Program-made: the position numbers and the translations under genes
Notes under the pieces: generated by a model
The model's database searches: none
What the model was told of the DNA's origin: nothing
Seen by the model: only the letters and a program-made list of their open reading frames with translations
Origin: Capitella teleta
Taxonomy: Eukaryota; Annelida; Polychaeta; Capitellidae
Direction: 5' to 3'
Length of the DNA stretch: 64,000 nt
Assembly (NCBI GenBank): GCA_000328365.1
Contig: KB310318.1
Coordinates: 176,401-240,400, forward strand
Shown here: positions 50,318 to 62,079 of the stretch, piece after piece
Numbering within the stretch: position 1 is the first letter of the stretch
Layout: each line of letters opens with the position of its first letter

Positions 50318-52042
50318 TTGCCAGGGAATAAGGGAAAAACCACGACGCGCCTGCCGAACAGATTCTAACGGCGTCTGTGTTGGATTAACTGCGACTTCTG
50401 GCCAAACAAAAGCGTCGATCGCATTCGTTCGTCTGTTGATGCAACTGTTTCGATGTTTCGATTTCAGACAGGAAAGAAAGCTAGAGATTGTTGTTGTTGC
50501 TGCCGTAGCGTCGCTTTTCCATCGTCGCCATGGTAACTGGATTATCCCAGAATGCATTAATTTTATTATTAGCCGCAAAAATAGGACCATTCACACAATT
50601 AAAAAATTCAATAGTCTGAGATATAGGATTTTATTGCATAATATATTAATAATAGTACAAATACGAAATATAACATTGCATATACTTTTTTTTAACCAGC
50701 AGTTTGCGATGTAAGAAGAGGAGGCGATACCCTTTAAATTCACCCTTCTCTGAATTCATCACCTACTTTCATAGCATCAAGGTCATTATCATAACGACTT
50801 GTGCCATCTTCACTGTGCTTTGTTGAAGCGTGGAAAGACAGCGTTCATGAAAACTCTCCTAAGCCGTTCCTGATGATTTCGTTAAAAGCCTTGATGATTC
50901 TCGCTTCCATTAAACCATCTCAATCGTTTCTTTGAAGCTCTCTTAGCAACGATTTGTCATAGCAACTTGGCAACCAATGAGAATATTCTGCTGATTAGTG
51001 TTTTTTCGTTTTATCATTTCAGATTTGTTTGGACTGCTGGATGGCACCGATTGTGAACGCCAATTATTCTCGGTTTAATTCATATTGATTTTTGTGTGTG
51101 TTATATACTGAATAAATATTTTATATAATCTCCATTCTAAGTCTTTCTGTCGGAATGAAAACCCAGAAGAAAAAAAACCAGTGTTTCACGATTGAAATGA
51201 ACATAATTCATTTTACGATAGAAGTCTTGGAAAGAAAAAAAAAGAAAACAATATCAAATTAAAATAACATGTAACAAGGGAATACTTTTATCATCAATAT
51301 TTTAGTACTTGTGGGAAAAAATCATCCTCCTATTATAATAAACAAATTATAATTGGCATGGTAACCAATTTAACATTTGCAACGAATCGAAGCGTGCATA
51401 ATTCCAGGAAAAGCATGCGCAAGCAATCTGCGCATTCTGCCTTGAAATTAAGTGCTAGAAATTGACATGATCGTTCGGATGGAATGATTGATGGGGCATT
51501 GCTCTGGGATAAGGCTTCGTCTCTTAGAGCCATGCTCTGCCTTATCTAGGGAAAATCCCACTCCCTTATCTTGAGGGGCATAGGAACTAGATTTGGGGTT
51601 TGCACCAGGGGTGTTATTAAGGCCATAAATGGAAGAAAATGCAAATAGTCTCTTCTGAGAAAACGGCACAACTCCTGAGAAGGGCTCGACTCATGCATTT
51701 TTAATGTCAAATGTTTTCTTTTGGTCGCGGGCGTTTGGAGGGCTGGTGGGTCTATGCCTCGCTCTGCCCGTGTCTCTATGATACCACTTGACAGTCATCT
51801 CACAAGAGTTAATTATTCATATGCTTGGACACCTCGTTGTGACCAAAAACAACAAGGGCGATTTGAATGACAAAAAGACTCAAGTTCAGATTGAGCATGT
51901 GCAAGGACAATGCTTGTCTGATTAGCATAACAATAGAAAGATGGGACTGAGTGGGAATGGATTGATGTGCATTTGATAATGTCCCGTCTTCTGACAGGGT
52001 CAAAATCCCCTTTGCCCAACCCTTGATTAATTATCAGGCTCA

Positions 52043-52058
52043 GCAGAAGAGGGCGCTG
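52043..52058 (+). promoter_or_regulatory. CTCF-like site
   Basis: GCAGAAGAGGGCGCTG matches the conserved CTCF core (AGRKGGCGC). A related core, CACAAGAGGGCG, lies at about 53057-53068. Confidence 0.35.
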
Positions 52059-52486
52059 AGCTCAGAAAAGGTTGGACCAATGTCAGCCATTGACAGGGTG
52101 TCATCCTTTTTGAGAAGTTGAATTTAAAATTGTATCAAGATTACTATCAAGCCAGACAAGTAATTATAGGTTATACACTGAAGATCAAGGAGGATTAAGG
52201 TCATTTTGGTCAAACTCTTTGACATCATACACATGAGATCAATCATAATAATGTGTGTTTGAATGACAAATAAAATGTTCCCTTTTAATTGATATCAAGT
52301 TACCATCACACAACAAAAAAGGTCCCTAGCACCGTGTGCCATAATTCTCATCAATAACACAGGTATACAAAGTAAATGATAGAAATCTGTAGAAGGGAAA
52401 CGTGATCCCAAAACTGTAAACTAAGATCCCATTTATGAATGACATTTGTTTAATTACCTGCTAAACATGTAAAGAAATGGATCCAA

Positions 52487-52524
52487 TGATTGATGGTAGG
52501 TCTACGTTCGCTGTCTGTCAATCA
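52487..52524 (+). promoter_or_regulatory. Composite PBX-HOX plus PREP-PBX element
   Basis: TGATTGATGG (52487-52496, plus strand; consensus TGATNNATGG) lies 18 bases from CTGTCAATCA (52515-52524), which is TGATTGACAG on the minus strand. This pairing of a PBX-HOX with a PREP/MEIS-PBX site is the known layout of vertebrate Hox auto- and cross-regulatory enhancers. Confidence 0.5.
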
Positions 52525-55500
52525 ATGCTTTCTCCGCCTTTTTGCTAGTAATCATAATACGGATTATATTACTGATGTGCCGCCCATACCACAATACACA
52601 GGAAGACGTGTTGTGAGTTGATTGTGCCGACAAATTCCTTCGAATAAATTCTCGTGTAGACGAAGCCTTACAGTCTGGCCCAACCCACGAAGCTGACCTA
52701 CAATTATCGAGGTCAGGTTGAAAAGTGTGCCTCTTGAAAACTCTCCACTGAAACTCGATTGAACGTTACTTGAATCATCACTTAGCGTGTATTTGTAGAA
52801 TATGCGATTTCCCATGTAAAACAGCCTTTTTTTCAATACCTTACGTTAGGTAACTGCTTGGCGCCTAAACACACCACAGAACATCCACTATTTAAACCGC
52901 CACATGCTCAACATCATCTTAATTCCACCAGAGAACGACATCAAGAAAAAACAGCACACCGGCCCAATGTTAACTGGCAGACACCACTACTCCCTCCCCC
53001 CTCCTCTAGCACACGCTGTTGTGCCTACAACCAACAGAGTTGTTCTTCCTCTGCTCACAAGAGGGCGTGCAAGGATGGAGCTAATTTTATTGATTAGAGC
53101 AGAGCTGTAAACGAATTGCTTAAAATGTGGCTAAAAAGGGTCAAATCAATCATCCAACTTCATATTGCGTTTGGTGTCTGTATGATTAAGTTTGTATTTG
53201 TGGTCAAATTTGTTATATACACAACGTCTATTTAGAATTTCACAGTGAGGAACATCGAGTTTAATGATGGTTGACTGCAAGGGTATGCTTTCAATAGGAA
53301 ACAAAATTGATAAACAAAGTTTTTCTCTGAGTATTCCTTGATCAGGAATATATTCTAAGAAAAACATTCCTTTTGAGAGTTCACTGAAGCTATTCAATAA
53401 GATTAGAACATGTATTTGCATCGTGACGACCTGAAAACGACATCCATTCCATGTTGACTTGTAAGTCAAGTTGAATTCACTATCAAGCTTATTTGCACCA
53501 AATGCTGCCAGGAAATACTTATATCCCCAAGCACATGCTTACCAAGTTTAAATCTAACGTTGGATGTTTCTATAGTAGAGATATACAAATGCCTTCCGTT
53601 CTATTGGTTGGGTGAAGTCTGTATGTAGCAACATGCACTAGTTAGAACACACAAGTAGTGAGGCATTCGATCGCACAAGTGCCTGATCATAGAGTGTTAG
53701 AACTTCAAACAAAGGCCGAGTGTGGTACGACCGAGCCCCAAACTAACATCTTGAGCAAAAGTGTAAACATTGGGGGCTCATTTCCATACGGCGCATGTCA
53801 GTGCGGGCAGAGCACTTGTGGCAAACCTCCAAGCTGATACCTCACACAATGTTATGCAATGCATAAAATTAAAAGCTTCTCAAATAGACTGCAGCCACTA
53901 TGTTTGAGTGTGCATGCCTAATTTCATAACCTGCTTTCATAAATTCATGCCCATTGGGAATTATGATAACTACCCTTTTTGACATTAATATGTTAGAACA
54001 CCGATTGAACTTATTTTTCCCTGTTTGGTGAATTGTGGTAATAGTCAGAATTTTGCAATAGTCCTTGCCAAGAAGTGTTTTTAGTTCATATACGTTCAGT
54101 CTGGCGAATAGGGGGTGTGGGGCATGCGCTTTATATTTCCTAGAATACAGTCATCAACCCAAGCAATAATTGTGAACAGGATGTAATTGGGTAAATGTCA
54201 AATATCCAATATATATACTTCCATAAGGGAGCTTTATTGACCTTTCGTAGCTTTCCAACCTGTTACTCAATTGGGATCTCGTGTTCCACAAATCGATGGC
54301 TGACCCAGAGTGGTAGCTTTAATCCATTATTCAATGCAAACACAACTTGTTTAATTCATTCCATTTGGCACTGCATCAACTCTAACTCCACCTAGAGACA
54401 AACTTTTCTTGGAACTCACGAGAAACCCACATCAGCATTAAGCTTAGTGCCAAGTTTGGGTCGAAACAAACACGCAGCATGTATGGATCAGGATTTCACG
54501 TGTCTTGGACACCATTGAAGCTCAGGTGGAACACCCCTGTAATTAGGACCAAGAGACCTTGCCAAAACAGTTAAACACAGATGCATGTTTTCTACTGTAA
54601 GCAAATTATTAAAGATTCTTCTGTTTGCCTTCTACCATTACAAGTAGCTTAGAACTCGATATGAAATATATGTTAATACAGGATTCTCAAAATGTGCAAT
54701 GAAATTGTGACGGGTATCAGTTTTCTTGGAATTGAAACCCATTTCCAAATGCCTCGATAAGGGAATCCAGTGCCACATAAGCCATGAATCCCACACGTCT
54801 ATATAGATAATACATAAATCAAGTAGAGCAAAAATCAGTGTTTTTGAAATCCTGGAACATCAATCTTTTCTTCTGCTTTGCTAGGCGCATGACAGATGTC
54901 GAACAAAAAACTAGTAGAACTAGAAAGAGGTAGGGTCGCACGCTTCTTGGATTTTATTAGTTTCAGTCGGAAAATGCAGAGGTGTCTCTGAGTTGCAATT
55001 CCAAAATTAAATCCAGAATTTATTCCAAGACTGTTCTGTATCAACTATCAAGGCTGTTTCATGCTTTGGGTAGATTTTTGACGAGATGCAGCAACTACAT
55101 TGGGGCATGAGAGGGCCAACCCATTTGGGTGATACGGGCGGAACCGGGTCTTTGACGTGAAGAATTGCACAAATTCTTCCCATATACATGTACATGCTTT
55201 ATCAAGTCATCGCCATCATAATTCATAAAATACAAATACACATAATCAAGAATAATGAAGCTGAGGTTCACATGCATTGCATTTGCAACAGCTTATGACA
55301 GTTAAGGCTTAACGTAAACATTGTTGAGTGTATATCTAAAATTTTGTTTCCAACAAGGAGCTACAAGAAAATGTGTGACACTGCAAATTAGGCTTACTTA
55401 GTATGTCTGGAACAAACGATCCGCATTAGCTCTGGTCTTCCTCTTTTCTTTACGAGAGTCATTTTGCTCTATGAGAGCCATTAGGTTGTCCATCCCATTC

Positions 55501-57318
55501 CTTGCATGTCCACAAAATAGAGAGTGGCTATGCATGTATCATTGGCTAGATACTAAGCATCCTTTCCCTCCAAATAGTTTTGGCCAAATTATGCAAGATG
55601 CAACCTGGTAGCAATTAGGAACAGGTCAATACCACACAACCTTGAACCTGAAATCACAATATGTAATACTGACATTAACAGTAGCACCACACAACTAAGA
55701 ACCCACAGTGAGTTTTGTGACAATCGAAACTTTGTTGGAAGCGTGCAATTTAATTTGATGACACGGCCCTCATTTTGGGGTGACACCCAAGGTTTCCGCA
55801 GTCAATTCTGTGATGTGACCTAATGATGATTTCGTAGCCGACACAAAACCTAAACCAAAGTTTGCTTAGTTGAAGCGATAAACAGAGCTCAATTGCCTAA
55901 CCCAAAGACACAGACTTGATGGCTGGCTTCAAACCCATTCTAGGTGCGATAGTTAATTACTCTGCCAGTACCCCTTTCTAAGAAGATCGTTGACTTCTTG
56001 TCCCAATTGCTTCTTTGAAATTTGATTACCGAATTCACAGAGAAACCACGAATGTTCAACACTACTACCTTGATCAAGTTGCACCTCAAGTTCCACGTCA
56101 TGGTACGAAACGCCTGAATTATTAAAGTATTTGGTTATTGCGGTTTGCAGCTTTTATTCCTGGTGAGGCTTGGGTGAATTTCCTGGTAGGATAAATAGTA
56201 GAATAACAAGTTCAAAAAAAGGTTTCAAGACTGAAGCCTATTGAAGGCCAGCTAGAAATACGAAAGCAGTAAGTCTGACATCTTGGTATGCTATCCATGG
56301 ATCATTTCTATAGCCTCTATAGTCCAGGTAAGACTCTAAATATCTCGCTTTGATGAACATGCATGCTTCAAATCTTAACAGAGGGAGCAGATTAGGTCAC
56401 GACATAGAGTGCTCTTCTCTTCATGTACAGGTCGTCTGGGGTCAGTGAAGGGAATGGTGAGGGAACTCACATCAATCAGTGTGGCTTACTATTTCCTTCT
56501 AACTGACTTAATTGTTTGACAGCGCAGCACCCAAAATGGAACATTAAGTCTGACAATACACTTTTTGGCAAAAAAGTTTCTTGTTGCATAATAACATTAT
56601 TCCAAAGGCTACCAATAATGATCAGTTGTTTCAGAGCAATCTGAATGTGACCAAGCCTAAAACTTTCTGTGAAGGTGCCCAAACGAAACGAAGATATATT
56701 GTCCTATGCGGGCATAAAAAGTTGCATAAAGATAGATATGATGGATCAATTAAGTCGTTGTCATAATTAAGCAGAATTTACTTGCATGCAATCAATCATG
56801 ATTGGGTCATTCGTGAGACTTTATATCAACCTCTGTGAGTCGAAGATGGAAGTTACTCAACATAGGAAACTGTAAGTCTCACCCTGCTATCAAAACAATT
56901 GAAAACAAAACTGAACTCGACACCATGCCCAAACATTGGCAAGCATGCATGTGGTGTGCTTATGAAATAGACGCCTAAATCTCCCTGACTTTTATGTTCA
57001 AACTTTGAATGTCATTCATGCGCCCCTGTATCACAACACACGCATGCATTGTTAATTGCAAGCCCTATACAGAATCATTGCATGTACAGCCCTCATCTAA
57101 AGTGCCACTCTGGCCACGCAGACAGCTCATACATCATCTGCCATGCACTCAACAGTTGTAGATTTTGCCACACCCTAAAGCAGAGCAAAGCAGAGCAAAG
57201 CAAAGCAGCCACAATCCCAGCTGATGAGCAAAAATTGACAATCTCTTCTACACACAATATGGGCTTTAGAAAAGATGAACAAAGTTAGCGATAATGAACT
57301 GTGTTTTTGTTGCTTGGA

Positions 57319-57385
57319 TGATTGACAGGCCGCTGATTACATTTGACTTCCTTCCACTATCCCTGAATTGCAGGATGATTGATCG
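57319..57385 (+). promoter_or_regulatory. PREP-PBX plus PBX-HOX sites in one module
   Basis: TGATTGACAG (57319-57328) and TGATTGATCG (57376-57385) are in the same orientation, 57 bases apart start to start. An X-box-like GTTACCATGGGAAC follows at 57516-57529. Confidence 0.45.
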
Positions 57386-57669
57386 TTCTTTTATCCCTGC
57401 TGGCCAACATGCAAATTTGGTCTGCATTTAGCATGATGCCCCAGCGAACAAAGCCACGTCTCTCTGCCACGTGTATGGTCCATTTCCTCACTTGTTGTCA
57501 AGGAGATTTCGGCTTGTTACCATGGGAACGAAACCCTGAGAGAAAACTGTTCCCTTTTCTAGTTGTATTGTTTGAGATCACTTTCAATAAGTTTGGAATT
57601 AGATTACAGGGAAACAAAACTGTAATGAACTGATACGGTACTTGCAAAGTTGAAAATGGCATTCCATCT

Positions 57670-57757
57670 GAATCAGTGTATTCTAATCCAGATATGACAC
57701 TTTGTAGTTCTATGAATCAGGATATTCTAGTCCAGATATGACACCCTGTAGCTCTAT
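57670..57757. repeat. 44-bp tandem duplication
   Basis: Two adjacent 44-base copies (57670-57713, 57714-57757), both beginning GAATCAG and sharing CCAGATATGACAC, with a few substitutions. Confidence 0.9.
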
Positions 57758-60700
57758 GTCTTGGAAAAAGTGTCCTACTATGTAATGTTTTTGAAGAGTA
57801 AACGCCAAAGAATTGGGAATTAGACCAAATAAGTCTGATGACAAAAATGTGTCATAGACATGAGGCATGCTTAGGTGTAGAATATGACATTCCAGGTGTC
57901 ATCCCAAGATGTGCAAGTTTGGCTGTCAGCACCAATACAGGTTTGTTCAGGAAATGTTATTCGTTCTTAAAGATGGGCACACTTTCCTCTAGTTTTTGTG
58001 TGTCCCTTTTTACAGCAGTGATAAACCAGGCCAACGAATCAATCACTACCATACTAACCCATTATAGTTTTATTATCAACCCCCAAAAGACAAATTCGTC
58101 TGCTCCATATATATTTCTTTTTTACTTAACCAGAATCAATTCAAATAAAAAGCCTACAGTGCAATGTGCGTGTCCATCTTTCTCCAGCTACAACACTGAC
58201 CCTTTTGGGAGGAAATCTTTTCCATTTCAGGAGAAGAACAAACCGTTGTAAGATTGAAGTTGTGCTTCAATCATAAATCATAGTGACAGCTTGATATCTC
58301 CTCCCATTTTTCTTCTGCTCCCTTGTGACTTATTGATTCTTCGGGCCAAGATCAATAACGTTGCATCCATAAGGGATTATTCTCGTATTTTCGACATCCT
58401 AAAGACTGCTTAATGCTTATCGCAATTCAAGGAAGCACATAGCATTCCATTCATAGTCCTTGTGATAGACTCTTTTCAAAAGGGAACCTCTGACATGTTT
58501 GTATTTATCCATCAAATTGATATGTCATGCCTTCTAGTTTTTTTTTAAGGGTGGGGTTATTTCACAGAATTACACGCTCTTAGCTTTCATTGTCCGTGGG
58601 TTCTGCTATTTCTTGTGAAATGTGTACATTAATTTTAGTAAACTAAATTCGTCATTTTCAGCATTTCTCGAATCGTACATTTACTTTTTACTTTGGGGCG
58701 AGTCACAGTAAAATCTAACACCGTCCTTTCAATGTGGCATGTCATGATAAATAGGATGGCCTACACATAAACATCAAACCCACAACTTCCTCCTCTACTG
58801 TCAATACTTTATGTTAAGCTGAATTACATACCCTAGGGCTATTGAGCCAATAAGCTATTCAGCCCATTGAGCCAATTGTATCCACTTTCAACTCTTACCC
58901 AGTCCGTATTCCCCCATCATTGAAAAGGGTTTTTTCATGACCCATGTTATCCAATAAAATATTGACGGGGAGTGTACCCTTTTGATGCCCACAAAATATA
59001 CACGTAACACGGAATTATTATTTTGAAGAAAAACAAACCACAACCAAATTAACGTGAACTATTACGTTATTCTGGTCTTTGTCGTTATCTCTCCTCCACG
59101 TCTTACCTACATCCTTACCTGGTTAAGTTGTTGCATAACACATTCAAATGCAACTGGAGAATTAGCTTCCATCTCCATCGAGAAATGACTTCGAGTTGAG
59201 CATCTCTAAGCCTCCAACACCTGGCATTCATCCCCTAATGTCAACTCCCATTAATAATAATACGCCTTGTTATACCCCCTGCAGCGGACTTTCACTTCAA
59301 GGCTGTGGAGTATTGTAGAAAAATGGACTCTATTCACATAATATTAAGTAAGAGATCATCAGCATTGTTAAAGGCAACGGCGTCGCTTCACAGCGGCTCT
59401 GATTCGGCTCGAAACCAACAACATGTCCTTATATGGCAGTTGCTTGGCAACAGAACAAAGGCAGATCACGTGATGCCCCCCTGCGCATGCTGGAAGACGT
59501 CTCCCAGGAGATGAGACGCTTCGGGGGATTGTGGCGGATCGTGATGTGGCATTATAACTAACAATGAATGTTGAATGACACAATATTGCTTCAACATCCG
59601 ATGTTTGGCTGTTATATTCAGGGTTTTGTTATGCAGATAGCTGCTTTAGCAGTTTTACTGTCGTATCGTGTGAGGATTAACATGCAATCCGCGGCTGTCT
59701 TTATGTGTTCTGCTTCTACGCCTTATATAATCCACGTCTTACACAACCGAAAAGCTACTTGTAAATACATGCATTAAGTCTATGTACTGGTATAGTCTAA
59801 TAAATTTTATACATGCCTCGTCTACTGTGCAGATATTATTTATTTTTGCAAGTACAATGTGTACTTGCGAATGTATATAAGGCGCTGCGTGATGATGAAA
59901 TGCATGTGGGATTTAGTTTTATGTGATCCAATGTAAAAAGTCAATTGGTCAGAAATATGAGTGAGCTTTCTTTAGGAAAATATGCTTTGCGATATAATTC
60001 TATTGCGGTCATGTTGGTTTTAAATTCCCTTCTCAATCAGACATTTGAGGTCTGCGATTCTGAGAAACATTTCTCTGCGTTGTGAAGCGACATTACGTGG
60101 GCAGCGAGTATTTACCCGTTCATACTCTTCAGCAATTATTTGCGATCATCCAGGTGTAATCATATGGGGAAGCACCTGGCATCTGAGGTATTGCGTAAGG
60201 AGTTATCTAATAGGTGATTGATACATTTTGCATTAGTTGGTTTGAAGATGGCATGTTCGAATTTCCTAGTATACATCTTAGGTAGAAGTAAGTGAGAGGT
60301 AAATACAAGAAGAGCAGGTTTTATGGAGGAAGTGGTGGGGACTTAAAGCATACTGAAAAAAATGACGCACAAAACTGGTCCAGATTACAGGTATGTTTGC
60401 CAATGAGATGTTTGATGACAGCCCAGAAGAGAAAGATGGAAGTGTGAGAATACAAGACGAGATAGCTCTTGATCAGACTTAAACGTCGTGGATGATCTGA
60501 GGGGTTTACATTATTCAATATGAGGAGTGTGTGCTTGAGGGTTTCCATTAATTCTGCATTCTCTTTTCTGATCATCCACCGAAGGGGAGCATCTGCAGAG
60601 GCTTTTCAACAGGGGCATTGCTTCAGGGAAAAGTGGAGGGGTAAAGGTTTGAAGGAGAGGCTTCCCGGGGGAGCAAAAAGGGGAAAGCTAATGAGCTGGC

Positions 60701-61958
60701 CATGTTCAGGTGCGGTAATTAGGCTGAGCCGTGTTCGCTGATGTCATTAGTTGCAAGGGAACGTTGCAATTTCCCCAAAAAGGAGGAGAGGGGGTGCCGT
60801 GGGACTAAGCGCTGCCTCGCATGACTGTGAAAGCTGGGGGCAATCAGGGAATGGGGTTGGCACGACACAGGGAGAAATTAAATAGAACTACAGTTGTGTT
60901 CTGTTGTGAAGAACCCGGTTATAGTGAGGCCTTGAAACGACGAATAAATTTATCAGTAACATTTCTTGGTCAATGACAGATCTAGAATAACCCAAATCAC
61001 ACCCGATTGGTTTATTTCCCTAGTGATTGCCATGGTGACATCGAGGTTACAGTGGTTGCTATGTCGGTAGACACTTCCTCTCTCCCAGAGGAGTCCCTCG
61101 CTGAGTGAATTCCAAAGTCGACTTATTAGGGGAAGAGGGAAAAAGGAAAGGAACTCGGTTGATTGGCTCGCTAGATTTGAGCCAATCACAGAATATCCTC
61201 TCTCTGCAGTCCCAAATTGCTTGCAAGGAACGACTGGAATACCACAGCCCAATTTCACTGCATTCACTTATGGTGCATTGAGCGTCCCTCTTTCTCTTTT
61301 TCCCCTCTCTCAAGAAATTGCTTTTATTGCACAGCGTGGTACCACTCTGGGATTTTCTTCATCTTCCTTCATTTCGTCTTCTTAACTTGTCAATTGTTGA
61401 TTTCTTCTTGTGTGCTTCTGTGAATGTGAAATATATAGTTTTCTCTCCCCCTCCCCCAATTGTCTCGAAACTAAGGCTCTTTTATTTATTCTTCTCTTAT
61501 CTGAGTATTATTCGTTAAATTCGATGAAATAATTATTTTAGTTTTTAAATTTAGATTTTTGTTCTTCTTTTTCTCTACTTGGGTTTTTCTTAATTTTAGT
61601 TATAATTATTTTAAGCTCAAAATATTTTCTACACATTTTATTGAACGAAATTTTGCCATGTGAGATATATAGTATTACCAAAATAAATGTGACCAGCGAA
61701 TAATATCCCACAGAACGAATTTGCAATATCCTTCAAATTAAATAAAAATAAACAACCCATTTTCTTCTCATTCCAGTTAAAGGGGAGAAAAAAAAAACCC
61801 TATCTGCATCCCTGGAATTGGGAACTAAGGGGAAAACCCAAACGCAGCCAGGAACGAAACGGTTGAAATCTAATAAAAGCTGAGGGCATATTGCATTCCT
61901 TGTCAATCACCGCAGATCCGTGCTTTCAATGTTAGCATTAGTAAGCCGCATATTTCCA

Positions 61959-61972
61959 ATTGCCATGGCAAC
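61959..61972. promoter_or_regulatory. RFX X-box palindrome
   Basis: ATTGCCATGGCAAC is centred on CCATGG and followed at once by GCCTAGCAACGGG, a second half-site. Confidence 0.5.
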
Positions 61973-62063
61973 GCCTAGCAACGGGTGAATGGGCCACGTC
62001 AGTGAGCGATAATTGCGTCCAATTTCTGGTAATATCACGGAAGCATCGCTGCCACTCAAAGGG

Positions 62064-62079
62064 TGACCTCTTATGACCT
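62064..62079 (-). promoter_or_regulatory. DR4 nuclear-receptor pair
   Basis: TGACCT, four bases, TGACCT; in minus sense a perfect AGGTCA direct repeat with 4-base spacing, the type bound by RXR heterodimers with TR or LXR-like partners. Confidence 0.45.

Larger units (their letters stand above)
42264..52400. other. Hox3-Hox4 intergenic DNA, 42.3-52.4 kb
   Basis: No supported gene. It holds X-box-like sites at 42278, 43131, 44680, 46960, 46977, 48400, 50524, 50955 and 51353. PBX/HOX-type TGATTGATCG or TGATTGATGG sites are at 43223, 49483 and 51485, and a PREP/PBX decamer at 50308. A CTCF-like core is at 52043-52058, and a pair of small hairpins at 48569-48641. A GC-richer stretch at 50.32-50.54 kb is promoter-like in composition only. 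The Lys/Arg-rich minus-strand frame at 49436-49753 is not recognised. Confidence 0.6.
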
